Source of the DNA: an uncultured Dorea sp.
GTDB taxonomy: Bacteria; Bacillota; Clostridia; Lachnospirales; Lachnospiraceae
Assembly (NCBI GenBank): GCA_947063855.1
Contig: CAMSTW010000013.1
Location: 1 to 52,044, forward strand
Direction of reading: 5' to 3'
DNA length: 52,044 nt
Shown here: positions 1 through 8,832 of the stretch, piece after piece
How positions within the stretch are numbered: position 1 is the stretch's first letter
How the letters are laid out: each line of letters opens with the position of its first letter
Position numbers and translations under genes: made by a program
The notes under the pieces: generated by a model
What the model was told of the DNA's origin: nothing
Database searches by the model: none
The model's input: only the letters and a program-made list of their open reading frames with translations

Positions 1-2
1 CT

Positions 3-578
3 TCGGGTATGATTTCCGGACAGACGGTTTGTATTCTTGGATATGGTAAGATCGGCGGACGTATTGGGAAGCTGTTATCCGCTTTCGGAGCACATATTTT
101 AGCGGTCACAGAGCGTGAAAAAACATATCTTAACGGGGAAATCGGATATAACTCTTTCAATATGATGGAGGCTGTGGCGAAAGCCGCGATTGTGATTAAT
201 ACGTTGCCGTTAACAGATTCCACAAGAGGTCTGATTGGCAGCAAATTTATATCACAGATGAAGGACGGCTCGTATCTGATTAATATTTCGAGAGCTTCTG
301 TTGTGGATGAGGATGCCGTGTATGAGGCATTGGTAAATGGCCGTCTGGCCGGATTTGCAAGTGACGTGTGGTGGAATGCACCAAGGCGCGGTGATTCACA
401 GAGCTGGCCTTCTACACACAATAAATTTGAAGATCTCGACCAGGTTGTATTGTCTCCGCATCGTGCCGGGTTTGTAGAAAATGCCTATCCTCATCTTGAT
501 GATGTGATTGTAAATCTTACTCATTTTATCAAGGGGGAGCCTTTGATTAACAGGGTTGATGTTTTGAGAATGTTTTAG
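3..578 (+). CDS. D-isomer-specific 2-hydroxyacid dehydrogenase family protein (5' partial)
   Basis: This is the C-terminal ~190 residues of an NAD-dependent 2-hydroxyacid dehydrogenase. The frame is open to the window edge, and the first ATG (base 9) sits directly before the nucleotide-binding domain, so the N-terminal half of the catalytic domain lies upstream. Visible features are the Rossmann motif GYGKIGGRIG (from base 39), the substrate-binding Arg in NISRASVVDEDAV and the catalytic His in LSPHRAGF. Where most family members have DVFExEP, this one reads DVWWNAP, so the usual catalytic Glu is replaced. Formate dehydrogenases of the same fold also differ at this place. The gene ends 18 bp before a glycosyltransferase, so it may make or oxidise a precursor for the polysaccharide, but its substrate cannot be read from sequence. 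Confidence 0.85.
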   Translation, partial: SGMISGQTVCILGYGKIGGRIGKLLSAFGAHILAVTEREKTYLNGEIGYNSFNMMEAVAKAAIVINTLPLTDSTRGLIGSKFISQMKDGSYLINISRASVVDEDAVYEALVNGRLAGFASDVWWNAPRRGDSQSWPSTHNKFEDLDQVVLSPHRAGFVENAYPHLDDVIVNLTHFIKGEPLINRVDVLRMF

Positions 579-596
579 CCGACGGTGAAATTATTT

Positions 597-1703
597 ATGA
601 ACATATTACAATTATCAAAAAGCCTGCATAGAGGCGGCGTTGAAGATCATATTCTGACATTGGCAAAGAATTTAAATAATCTAGGTCATCATGTTGTTGT
701 GGCTTCAGATAATCTGGTGGAAAAGGAAACTTTTGAGAAAGAAAATATAAAGGTGTATTTGATAAGATTTCAGACAAAGAATCCGTATCATATTATAAGA
801 AACATAAAAACTCTGAAAAAAATCATCCAAAAAGAGAAAATTGAAGTTGTACATTGTCACTGGCGTATCTGTGCATTTTATTGTGAATGTTTAAGAAAAT
901 ATTGTAATACCAATATTCCTTATGTGTGGACAAGTCATTTGGCAAAAATTAAAAATACTAAATTGTTGAAAAATTTTACATATTTCGGTGATAGAATAAT
1001 TGCCGTATCTTCAGATTGCAGGAATATGTTAATGAAAGAGTTTGGAGTGGATGAATCCAAAATCTCTGTTGTCTATAATGGGATTCCGGTTACGGATTAT
1101 ACAAATATCACAGAAGATGAAATTCAAAAAAATAGACGACTGTTCAAGACACAAAATAAGTATGTAGTGACACAATTAAGTCGGTTATCGCCTGTAAAAA
1201 ATCACGAGTGTTTAATAAGGGCGATGGACATTCTTATTAACAGGGATGAAATCACAAATCTCATTTGTTTAATTACTGGAACAGGAGACGCAGAATATCA
1301 GAATACCTTAATTCGTATGATACAGGAAAAGAAACTTACTGATTATGTATTTTTAACCGGACAAGTTCGTCCAGTAGATATTTTAAGTATTTCAGATGTA
1401 ATGGTACTGCCTAGCAACGTCGAGGGGTTTCCGGTCAGTGTCTTAGAGGGATTTGCCATGAAAGTCCCCGTAATTCGCACTAAGACAGGAGGATATAATG
1501 ATGTGGAATCATTTTGCCTGCCCATGGAATTCAATGATGCGGAACAGCTGGCTGCAAATATTAAAAAAATATATGAAGGTGAATTGGAAACATCTGACAT
1601 GGTAAGCAGAGCATACGAATTTATTTTGAATGAATGCAGCGATGTAAAAATGACAGAGAATATTTTGAAAATTTATAATGACTTCAATCACGAAAAGAAG
1701 TGA
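597..1703 (+). CDS. GT4-family glycosyltransferase
   Basis: This is a retaining glycosyltransferase of the GT-B fold (Pfam Glyco_transf_4 then Glycos_transf_1), ~368 residues, which would add a sugar from a nucleotide-sugar to a lipid-linked glycan on the inner face of the membrane. The N-terminus MNILQLSKSLHRGGVEDHI has the glycine-rich acceptor loop typical of GT4. The C-terminal half carries QLSRLSPVKNHE and the EGFPVSVLE (E-x7-E) donor-binding motif. A GTG at 585 is in frame, but the ATG at 597 matches the family start and has a weak GGTGA eight bases upstream. Base composition is clearly AT-rich, as in the following genes, which is common for exchanged polysaccharide loci. The sugar specificity is unknown. 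Confidence 0.9.
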   Translation: MNILQLSKSLHRGGVEDHILTLAKNLNNLGHHVVVASDNLVEKETFEKENIKVYLIRFQTKNPYHIIRNIKTLKKIIQKEKIEVVHCHWRICAFYCECLRKYCNTNIPYVWTSHLAKIKNTKLLKNFTYFGDRIIAVSSDCRNMLMKEFGVDESKISVVYNGIPVTDYTNITEDEIQKNRRLFKTQNKYVVTQLSRLSPVKNHECLIRAMDILINRDEITNLICLITGTGDAEYQNTLIRMIQEKKLTDYVFLTGQVRPVDILSISDVMVLPSNVEGFPVSVLEGFAMKVPVIRTKTGGYNDVESFCLPMEFNDAEQLAANIKKIYEGELETSDMVSRAYEFILNECSDVKMTENILKIYNDFNHEKK

Positions 1704-1768
1704 GTATTTGCGGTTCAAATGTTTATTGTGGGTGTATGATAAGTTTTGTAAGTAGGGATGAGTGAAAA

Positions 1769-2749
1769 ATGACAAATGTTTTAATACTAAGCTGTGGAAC
1801 AAGAAATAAGATTGTTCAATACTTTCGAAGAGGATTGAAGGGCAGAGGAATTGTGGCTGCCACTGATTGCAGTAAGCTTGCTCCGGCGTTATACGACGCA
1901 GACAGGTATTATATTGTTCCCAGAATGTCAGATAAAGGCTATATAGACGTGATTTATGATATTTGTAGAAAAAACCAGATAACGGGCGTGTTGAGTCTTA
2001 TAGATCCAGAGTTAAGTTTATTAGCGGCACATAGGGAGGATTTTGAAAGCATTGGCGTCAGGATTATCGGTTCGCCGTATTCACAATGTGAAATGAGTTT
2101 GAATAAAATGAAAATGTTTGAATGGTTAATTTCTCATAATTATAACACTGCGAAAAGTTATGTAGATAAAGACCTTTTTACAGAAGACGTGAAGAAAGGT
2201 ACGGTTAATTTCCCGGTATTTGTAAAGCCGGTGTGTGGAAGCGCTTCTATTGCCATTAATAAAGCTAATGATATGGATACTGTAGAGTTACTTTTAAGGC
2301 ATGAGGATGACTTGATGATTCAAGAGTTCCTGGATGGTCAGGAGATTGGCGCGGATGTCTATGTTGATATGATAAGCGGTGAAGTTACGTCCATTTTTAC
2401 CAAGAAGAAAATTAAGATGCGCGCGGGCGAGACAGATAAGTCCGTTTCCTTTAAGGATGATAAGCTATTTACAATGATTGAACAGTTTGTAATAGAAGCT
2501 GGATATAAGGGGCAAATAGATATAGATATTTTTGATAGAGAAGGCAAATATTACATATCAGAAGTTAATCCGCGCTTCGGTGGGGGTTATCCACATGCAT
2601 ATGAGTGCGGTGTAAACCATATAAAGATGATTATTGAAAATCTTGAGGGTAAAGCGAATAAGAAGTGCATAGGAGCTTATGAAGAAGGCGTTTATATGAT
2701 GAAATATAATGAGGTTTGCATAAGAGATGAAAAAATGGTAAAGGGATAA
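1769..2749 (+). CDS. ATP-grasp domain protein (carboxylate-amine ligase type)
   Basis: This 326-residue ATP-grasp enzyme has the same layout as one half of the carbamoyl-phosphate synthase large subunit. A small N-terminal Rossmann-like domain (MTNVLILSCGTRNKIVQYFRR) is followed by the ATP-grasp fold, which shows VFVKPVCGSASI (ATP-binding lysine), QEFLDGQEIGADVYVD and the metal and ATP-binding stretch EVNPRFGGGYP near residue 270. Such enzymes activate a carboxylate as an acyl-phosphate and couple it to an amine or thiol. Inside a polysaccharide locus the likely job is to attach an amino-acid-like or other acyl group to a sugar, but this is inference. The polymerase gene follows 3 bp later, so the two are surely cotranscribed. 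Confidence 0.85.
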   Translation: MTNVLILSCGTRNKIVQYFRRGLKGRGIVAATDCSKLAPALYDADRYYIVPRMSDKGYIDVIYDICRKNQITGVLSLIDPELSLLAAHREDFESIGVRIIGSPYSQCEMSLNKMKMFEWLISHNYNTAKSYVDKDLFTEDVKKGTVNFPVFVKPVCGSASIAINKANDMDTVELLLRHEDDLMIQEFLDGQEIGADVYVDMISGEVTSIFTKKKIKMRAGETDKSVSFKDDKLFTMIEQFVIEAGYKGQIDIDIFDREGKYYISEVNPRFGGGYPHAYECGVNHIKMIIENLEGKANKKCIGAYEEGVYMMKYNEVCIRDEKMVKG

Positions 2750-2752
2750 CAT

Positions 2753-4084
2753 ATGAAAATTCCAATCTTTGATTATATTGCGGCAATAATTTCTATCCTG
2801 CTATTTTCATTTAATGTAAAAAAAATATTGAAGGATACACGGTACATCGTCTATTGCATTTTTTTTGTGTTTTTTGTGTTTCCACTGGTACTCGATTGTT
2901 TTGTAATGCCTCCACGATATATAGATGCGCACAGAGAATTTGCACCGGGACAAATGGATTTGCAAACGAGAGCAATTTATGATGTGTTGATTTTGTTGCT
3001 GCAAATTTTTTTGCTATATTTTAAGAAGGGGAAAAAACAAAGTGTTTCGACAATCCGAGAATCGCAGGATATAGAATTTTCACAGATTTTAAAGATATTG
3101 TTTGTTGTAAATCTGCTCATAGGGCCTGTGCTAGCACTGCTAAATAGATATCCGATCCAGCTCTTTTTTGTTCTTCAGGCAAGGGAAGGCATGCGCACAA
3201 TATGGAATACATTGGAGTTAAATGGCTATGCATATGTTGAAATGTTTACATATAGTGCAGTTGCTTCAGGTTTATTACTTATTTTTGATAATATAAAAAA
3301 AGTGCAAAAGTTGCCTTATACAGTATGCTATGTACTACTTTTGTATATAAATCTTTGTTTGCAAGGAAAGAGGGCAATTCTCTTTTTTGCGGCTATCATG
3401 ATTTTTTTGATTTTTTTAATGCGTCCGAACAAAAAGCAGGTATCGAAGAAAAAGCAAAAGAGAAAATTTTATCTGATAATAATTGCTGCGACAGTGATAG
3501 TTGCTTTTTCTATAATATTTACGGTATATGTTAATACAACGTCAAGAGGGATGACGGTTGTAGAGTTAGATATAATATATGAGGTAATCCGTGTGGACTT
3601 TCTTCGGGATGATCGTGTTCGAATGGCAATATTTTCACTTTTACATCCAGAACGGCAGAAGATATTAGATTATCCCATGCAGTCTATTATGGTATGGCCA
3701 TTTGCGATTGTTCCGTTGGATTATCTGGTTAGAAGAACTATAGGCAAATTTTATACATATACACATTATATTTCTGCAATATTTAGAAACACTCCGGTAG
3801 AGATTACCACTGCTTATATGACGCCGACAATATATGCAGAGCTCATATCAAATATGGGAATTGTTTTGGGAACTGTGACAATGGTCTTTTTTTGCTGGAA
3901 AATGATACAGGCATCTAAAAATTATGGTTACCCATATAATATTTTAATTATAACGTGTTTTATACAATTTTTAATGTTTGATATTTCGTATATCATGATA
4001 TATATAGAATTCGTATTGTTAGCAATTTTCTTACAAAAATGCAATATAAAATTTGTCAAAGGAAATAGGAATAAATTATTGTAG
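2753..4084 (+). CDS. Polytopic membrane protein, probable oligosaccharide repeat-unit polymerase (Wzy-like)
   Basis: This 443-residue, very hydrophobic protein has about ten or more predicted membrane spans separated by short basic loops, for example a Lys/Arg-rich loop around residues 223-240, and a long extracytoplasmic loop containing the RGMTVVELD region. It has no soluble catalytic domain. O-antigen and capsule polymerases are too divergent to prove by eye; the call rests on topology, length and its place between glycosyltransferase genes and a flippase in the same AT-rich operon. It would join flipped repeat units on the outer face of the membrane. It starts 3 bp after the ATP-grasp gene. 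Codon use is strongly A/T-ending, unlike the housekeeping genes further right. Confidence 0.75.
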   Translation: MKIPIFDYIAAIISILLFSFNVKKILKDTRYIVYCIFFVFFVFPLVLDCFVMPPRYIDAHREFAPGQMDLQTRAIYDVLILLLQIFLLYFKKGKKQSVSTIRESQDIEFSQILKILFVVNLLIGPVLALLNRYPIQLFFVLQAREGMRTIWNTLELNGYAYVEMFTYSAVASGLLLIFDNIKKVQKLPYTVCYVLLLYINLCLQGKRAILFFAAIMIFLIFLMRPNKKQVSKKKQKRKFYLIIIAATVIVAFSIIFTVYVNTTSRGMTVVELDIIYEVIRVDFLRDDRVRMAIFSLLHPERQKILDYPMQSIMVWPFAIVPLDYLVRRTIGKFYTYTHYISAIFRNTPVEITTAYMTPTIYAELISNMGIVLGTVTMVFFCWKMIQASKNYGYPYNILIITCFIQFLMFDISYIMIYIEFVLLAIFLQKCNIKFVKGNRNKLL

Positions 4085-4097
4085 GAGGCCTGTTTGG

Positions 4098-5309
4098 ATG
4101 AAAGTTTTGGTTTATGGCAATGAACTTGAATTTGCTCCGGTAGGAGGACCAAAGGGTTATTTGTATGGATTAAAAAATGGTCTGAAAAGGGTGGATGCTA
4201 TAGATGTTGAAATAATTTTTTTACATAATAAAGATATCTATAAACCAAGTGCCTTAGTGAGTTATGGAAGAAACACAAATAACTTTTTGGCAAAAAAGAT
4301 TGCTTCACTGTTTCGTATTTATTACCATCATAGAAGACTGATGCGTATCATGAATTCATACATAGAGCCATCAGTGAATTTAGATGAGTTTGATGCCATC
4401 CATTTTCATTCGACGAGAGATTTTTATCAATGCAGGGATAAACTGAAGAATTATAAAGGAATTGTGATTCTTACATCTCATTCTCCGCAGCCATTGTCAA
4501 ATGAATTGATAGAAGAAGCAAGCAAGCTGGAATTATGGTTGTTTGGAAAAGAATATAAGTCATTGATAGAAATGGACAGGTATGCTTTTAAAAAAGCGGA
4601 TATTATTTTATTCCCGTGTGAAGGAGCAGACGAGGCTTATTGTCATCAATGGGGCGAATATGAAAAAATCAGAGCACAAAGAAAAGAAAGATATCGATAT
4701 TTGATTACCGGAACGGCTCCGGCGCAAGTGAAAACCGATGAAGTAGATGTAAGGAAGAAATTGGGTATACCACAGGATGCGTTTGTTGTCAGTTATGTAG
4801 GGCGTCATAATAAAATCAAAGGATATGACAGGTTAAAGCAAATTGGAAAACAGTTTTTGGAAAAGCATGAGAATGCCTACTTTGTTGTATGCGGAAAGGA
4901 ACAGCCATTGACGGGGCTGCGGCATCCTCGTTGGATAGAAATTGGCTGGACAGATGAGGCGCATTCTTATGTAAATGCGAGTGATGTCTTTCTATTGCCA
5001 AATAGGGAAACTTATTTTGACTTAGTGACATTAGAGGTTCTTTCAACAGGAACATACTTGTTGATTTCGGATACAGGGGGAAATGGGTATTTTAAAAAAT
5101 TTAAGGATGTAGGAATATCTTTTTTTAATGACGAGAAGGAAGCGCTGGAAGTACTGGAATGTAATTATGGTATGTCTGAATATGAGCGGCAGAAGATGAA
5201 GAAAAATAATATGCAGTTATATAACAGGAATTTTACAACAGATATTTTCGCAAAAAATTATGTAGAATTTTATAAATCGCTGGAAAATATCAAGAGAGGA
5301 TTAAAGTAA
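4098..5309 (+). CDS. GT4-family glycosyltransferase
   Basis: This is a second GT-B glycosyltransferase, ~403 residues. The chosen ATG has TAGGAGG nine bases upstream (4083-4089); an in-frame ATG at 4053 lies inside the preceding gene and lacks a ribosome site. The N-terminal acceptor domain contains EFAPVGGPKGYLYGLKNGL, a glycine-rich loop, and HFHSTRDFYQC. The C-terminal domain has VSYVGRHNKIKGYDRL (start of the Glycos_transf_1 domain) and PNRETYFDLVTLEVLSTGT, the donor-binding Glu pair. It would add one sugar of the repeat unit. Donor and linkage are not readable. The gene is part of the same AT-rich operon and is followed 22 bp later by the flippase. Confidence 0.88.
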   Translation: MKVLVYGNELEFAPVGGPKGYLYGLKNGLKRVDAIDVEIIFLHNKDIYKPSALVSYGRNTNNFLAKKIASLFRIYYHHRRLMRIMNSYIEPSVNLDEFDAIHFHSTRDFYQCRDKLKNYKGIVILTSHSPQPLSNELIEEASKLELWLFGKEYKSLIEMDRYAFKKADIILFPCEGADEAYCHQWGEYEKIRAQRKERYRYLITGTAPAQVKTDEVDVRKKLGIPQDAFVVSYVGRHNKIKGYDRLKQIGKQFLEKHENAYFVVCGKEQPLTGLRHPRWIEIGWTDEAHSYVNASDVFLLPNRETYFDLVTLEVLSTGTYLLISDTGGNGYFKKFKDVGISFFNDEKEALEVLECNYGMSEYERQKMKKNNMQLYNRNFTTDIFAKNYVEFYKSLENIKRGLK

Positions 5310-5331
5310 AGAAATATACTGAATAAAGAAC

Positions 5332-6780
5332 ATGAAATCATTAACTCAAAATGCATTTTATAATATTATATATAAATGCACGAATTTGGTCTTTTCACTG
5401 ATATCAACGGCATATGCGTCACGAATTTTACTGGCAGAAGGAGTCGGAAGAGTATCATCTGCCCAGAATATAGTAAATTATTTTGCTATATTGGCAGCAT
5501 TAGGTATTCCCACATATGGTATAAAAATTATTGCAGCCAATAGAGAGAACTCTGAAAAGCTAAATCATAGATTTAGTGAATTATTTTGTATAAATGGTGT
5601 TTCGACTATAATATGTGTGACGGTATACTATCTTATGATTGCGTCTATGCCATATTTTCAATCCAGATGGAAGCTGTCTGCTGTGGTTGGAATGGTAATA
5701 ATTGCTAACGGTATAAATGTTGATTGGTTTTATCAGGGACTGGAAGATTATGCCTATATCATGTGGCGAAGTATAGCTGTGAAAACAGGTTCTCTAATAG
5801 CACTATTTTTGTTTGTAAAAAGTTCTGACGATGTAATAATTTACGCATTGATTTTGACTTTAGCGACCTGTGCCAATCATTTTTTTAATATTATACATGC
5901 CAGAAGATATGTCCGGTTTACTGCAAAAAAATTACATATTTCACAACATTTAAAACCGGTTTTTGTATTGTTGGCAACAGTTATTGCAATAGAAATTTAT
6001 ACCTTAGTTGATACAACAATGTTAACATTTATTTGTGAGGACAAAGTCGTAGGGTATTATACAATTTCTCAAAAGTGCATCAGTATTGTAAGAACGATGG
6101 TTGCATCTATATCAGCCATATTTTTGCCGCGGTTGAGTTATTATTATGCAAGTAAAAATTTTGATGAATTCCATAAGCTCATTAATTATGGAATAAAGGT
6201 GATTATATTTATAGCCTTACCTGCATTTTTAGGGGTTGTACTTACAGCAAACGAAATCGTCCCTTTGTTTGCAGGAGAGTCTTTTAGAGAATCGGTTTTA
6301 ACGACAAGAATTTTGGCTATTTCCATTATTAGTGTAGCTGTTAGTAATTTTTTTGGTTATCAAGTTCTGGTTACAATTGGGCGTGAAAAAGAGATGCTGT
6401 ATTCTACAATTATAGGTGCGGTTATTAATGTTATCTTAAATATAGTACTTGTATTTAGATATGGGCACAATGGTGTCGCTGTGGCATCGGTGGTGACGGA
6501 ATTTTGTGTTACTGCATATCAAACTCTTGTGGTTAAAAAATATGTTAAGTTTACGATATCATCAGGTTATTTTGCTTCGATTATAATTAGTTCAATTTTT
6601 ATGGGAGCAATGGTTATGCTGTGTAAACATATTGTAAATGGTTCTGCACTGAGATTAGCAAGTTCTGTTGCGATTGGTGTTGCTTCATATATTGTTATAT
6701 CTTTTATTTTAAAAAACGAGATAGCAGTGAATTTAGGTAGAATGCTTAAAGGTAAATTCATAAAGACAGGTGAAATATAA
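5332..6780 (+). CDS. Polysaccharide flippase of the MOP/MATE superfamily (Wzx-like)
   Basis: This 482-residue protein has 12-14 hydrophobic segments and the characteristic opening of Wzx/PST transporters: SLTQNAFYNIIYKCTNLVFSL followed by ASRILLAEGVGRVSSAQNI. The motif NGINVDWFYQGLEDYAYI is typical of this family (NxxWFFQG). It would move the undecaprenyl-linked repeat unit across the membrane for polymerisation. It lies between a glycosyltransferase and two acyltransferase genes. The upstream ribosome site is weak (AATAAAGAAC), which suggests translation depends partly on the preceding gene. AT-rich codon use matches its neighbours. Confidence 0.92.
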   Translation: MKSLTQNAFYNIIYKCTNLVFSLISTAYASRILLAEGVGRVSSAQNIVNYFAILAALGIPTYGIKIIAANRENSEKLNHRFSELFCINGVSTIICVTVYYLMIASMPYFQSRWKLSAVVGMVIIANGINVDWFYQGLEDYAYIMWRSIAVKTGSLIALFLFVKSSDDVIIYALILTLATCANHFFNIIHARRYVRFTAKKLHISQHLKPVFVLLATVIAIEIYTLVDTTMLTFICEDKVVGYYTISQKCISIVRTMVASISAIFLPRLSYYYASKNFDEFHKLINYGIKVIIFIALPAFLGVVLTANEIVPLFAGESFRESVLTTRILAISIISVAVSNFFGYQVLVTIGREKEMLYSTIIGAVINVILNIVLVFRYGHNGVAVASVVTEFCVTAYQTLVVKKYVKFTISSGYFASIIISSIFMGAMVMLCKHIVNGSALRLASSVAIGVASYIVISFILKNEIAVNLGRMLKGKFIKTGEI

Positions 6781-6832
6781 GGGATTGTGCTGTAAAGTCT
6801 GCAATTATTTTATACTTTGATAGGAGAATTTA

Positions 6833-7399
6833 ATGGAGAATACGATTATAACAGGCAGGGCAGTTTTTGCATATATTCAAAGTGATTGCTTAAGGTATTA
6901 TGGAAAATATGATATAGGTACAATCGTCAGGGCATATTTAAAAAACAGTACGTTTAGATGGCAGTGTGCATATAGGTTATGCCGTGGAAAAGGAATAATA
7001 AAATATATAGGGTATATTTTGTGGGTAATCAATAGGAGTAGAAAAAGAATACAAATTCCCAGAATTACAGAAATTGGATTTGGTTTGTATATAGGACACG
7101 GAGGTCCCATAATTGTAAATCCAACGACTAAAATAGGAAATAATTGCAACCTGTCGCAATTCACCACTATTGGGGCAAACGAAGGACAGGCAGCAACTAT
7201 TGGAAATGATGTTTATATAGGTCCGGGTGTTAGTATAGTTGAAAATGTTGTAATAGGCGATAAAGTTACAATTGGAGCAGGGAGTGTTGTAACTAAGGAT
7301 ATACCAGATAACGCGACAGCGGTTGGGAATTATGCCAAGGTGATTAATTATAATAATCCGGGCAGGTATATTAATGATAGATGGGAAAATCTCTATTAG
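6833..7399 (+). CDS. Serine O-acetyltransferase-like hexapeptide acyltransferase
   Basis: This 188-residue protein has a short helical N-terminus and a C-terminal left-handed beta-helix built from hexapeptide repeats: IGFGLYIGHGGPIIVNPTT, IGNNCNLSQFTTIGANEG, IGNDVYIGPGVSIVENVVIG, then IGAGSVVTKDIPDNATAVG. The repeat order and the H-G-G motif resemble CysE and the SAT-like transferases common in capsule loci. It would transfer an acetyl or other acyl group from CoA to a sugar hydroxyl. The location at the end of the polysaccharide operon favours glycan decoration over cysteine synthesis, and there is no cysK nearby. AGGAGA lies six bases before the start. Confidence 0.85.
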   Translation: MENTIITGRAVFAYIQSDCLRYYGKYDIGTIVRAYLKNSTFRWQCAYRLCRGKGIIKYIGYILWVINRSRKRIQIPRITEIGFGLYIGHGGPIIVNPTTKIGNNCNLSQFTTIGANEGQAATIGNDVYIGPGVSIVENVVIGDKVTIGAGSVVTKDIPDNATAVGNYAKVINYNNPGRYINDRWENLY

Positions 7400-7467
7400 T
7401 CGCAACACCGTTAGAAGTCGTATTCTGATGACTTGGAGAGCAGTTTATAATACAAGGAGAAGAACAT

Positions 7468-8058
7468 ATGATTTTAACGAAAGATGATTATATAAACTAC
7501 GTTAAATTCGATGCTCGCGCTAACTGGAGGACTACATGCAGAGCAAGATTTTTTGGCGACGAACCATGGAAGTTTATATTATGCATGAGGAAACTTGAGT
7601 ATTGGAAAACATTCAGTGGAATAAAAAAAATCTTGTTTATTCTTCCGGTTATGTTAAACGAACTAAGGTTTCACAGGCTTTCTGTTTTGAACGGATATTC
7701 AATTCCTGTCGGTGTTTGCGGAAAGGGATTAGCGTTGCCGCACCGAGGAACTATTGTAATTAACAGTGATGCAAAAATCGGGGAAAATTGTAGGATTCAT
7801 CAAGGCGTAACAATTGGCTCAACGAGCGGTTCGGCAAAGGCTGCGCGGATAGGGAATAATGTTTTTATAGGTGCAAACGCTTCAATTATTGGTGATATTG
7901 ATATTGCAGATGATGTTGCAATTGGTGCAAATTCTGTAGTTACGAAATCCATAAAAGAATCGAAAACAACTTGGGGAGGGATACCGGCGAGAAAAATCAG
8001 CGAGAACAATTCCCATTCAAATTTATCTCCGTTATTGTTTGAGAAAAATATCAGATGA
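7468..8058 (+). CDS. Serine O-acetyltransferase-like hexapeptide acyltransferase (second copy)
   Basis: This 196-residue protein has the same architecture as the preceding gene: a helical N-terminus of ~90 residues, then a left-handed beta-helix with GKGLALPHRGTIVINSDAKIG, IGENCRIHQGVTIG, IGNNVFIGANASIIGDIDI and IGANSVVTKSIKES. The H-R-G triplet and the HQGVTIG segment are the usual active-site region of SAT-type enzymes. The two tandem genes share order and fold but little identity, so they probably modify different positions or act as acceptor-specific pairs. AGGAGA lies seven bases upstream. It is the last gene of the AT-rich locus; a new promoter starts 20 bp after its stop. Confidence 0.85.
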   Translation: MILTKDDYINYVKFDARANWRTTCRARFFGDEPWKFILCMRKLEYWKTFSGIKKILFILPVMLNELRFHRLSVLNGYSIPVGVCGKGLALPHRGTIVINSDAKIGENCRIHQGVTIGSTSGSAKAARIGNNVFIGANASIIGDIDIADDVAIGANSVVTKSIKESKTTWGGIPARKISENNSHSNLSPLLFEKNIR

Positions 8059-8077
8059 GATAATTCATTTATTCCTC

Positions 8078-8106
8078 TTGACACGGTATATACCAGAATA
8101 TATACT
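8078..8106 (+). promoter_or_regulatory. vapBC promoter with palindromic operator
   Basis: A consensus sigma-A promoter is present: TTGACA at 8078-8083, a 17-base spacer and TATACT at 8101-8106. A perfect inverted repeat, GTATATA-N6-TATATAC at 8086-8105, fills the spacer and most of the -10 box, exactly where VapB-type antitoxins bind to autoregulate. The antitoxin ATG is 25 bases after the -10. Confidence 0.85.
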
Positions 8107-8130
8107 AAAAACGTAAGGGGGTGCACGATT

Positions 8131-8361
8131 ATGATGACAGCAAAGCTATTTGAAAATGGAAGGAGTCAGGCGGTCCGTTTACCAAAGGAATGTCGCTTTT
8201 CAGGCAATGAAGTAGCGGTCAACAAAATAGGTGATATTGTTATTCTGATACCCAAGGAAAATCAATGGTCCGGGTTCCTGAACAGTCTTGAACTTTTTTC
8301 AGATGATTTCATGACAGATGGGCGGCAAGAGCCTCTGGCGCAGGATCGCGAGCCACTATGA
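8131..8361 (+). CDS. vapB: VapB-type antitoxin (AbrB/SpoVT fold)
   Basis: This 76-residue antitoxin has an N-terminal swapped-hairpin DNA-binding domain (TAKLFENGRSQAVRLPKECRF, the usual K-x-F-x-N-G-x-S-Q-A-V-R-L-P pattern of VapB/MazE-like proteins) and an acidic C-terminal tail that would wrap around the toxin. It should neutralise VapC and repress the promoter through the palindrome just upstream. AAGGGGG lies upstream of tandem ATG codons (8131 and 8134), and either may be used. Its TGA overlaps the toxin ATG by four bases (ATGA), the classic coupling of toxin-antitoxin pairs. Confidence 0.93.
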   Translation: MMTAKLFENGRSQAVRLPKECRFSGNEVAVNKIGDIVILIPKENQWSGFLNSLELFSDDFMTDGRQEPLAQDREPL

Positions 8362-8777
8362 AATATATGTTGGATACGAACATCTGTATATATATAATCA
8401 AGCATAAGCCGGAAACGGCGGTAAAGAACTTCCTGAAACATGATCCGGACGAGATATGTATCTCCGCGATTACGTATGCGGAGTTGATGTATGGAGTTGA
8501 GAAGAGTCAGGCAAAGGAGAGAAACCGTGTCGCAATCACTATGTTCCTTTCCCCTATTTCAATCTTGCAGTTCAGTAATCACGCGGCAGAAGAATATGGC
8601 AAAGTACGGGCGGAACTTGAAGGGAAGGGGACGCCGATTGGTCCGATGGACATGTTGATTGCCGGTCATGCAAGGTCTGAGGGACTGATCCTGGTAACGA
8701 ATAACACCAGAGAGTTTTTACGAGTAGAGAATCTGGAAGTTGAAGATTGGACAATCGGGGAGAATGCAGAAGTATAG
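8358..8777 (+). CDS. vapC: VapC-type toxin, PIN-domain ribonuclease
   Basis: This 139-residue PIN-domain protein would act as a Mg-dependent endoribonuclease, usually cutting tRNA or 23S rRNA, when VapB is lost. The acidic site is complete: MLDTNICIYI (Asp6), YAELMYGVE (Glu42), PMDMLIAGHA (Asp98) and the following LVTNNTREF segment. It overlaps vapB by four bases and is translated with it. No sign of decay is seen, so the pair should be functional. It forms the left edge of a small accessory island and may stabilise it. Confidence 0.93.
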   Translation: MKYMLDTNICIYIIKHKPETAVKNFLKHDPDEICISAITYAELMYGVEKSQAKERNRVAITMFLSPISILQFSNHAAEEYGKVRAELEGKGTPIGPMDMLIAGHARSEGLILVTNNTREFLRVENLEVEDWTIGENAEV

Positions 8778-8832
8778 TTAGCTTTCTCCTGTATTCCCGA
8801 TTATCATATAAATCTTTGAGAGGAGGCGGCAG

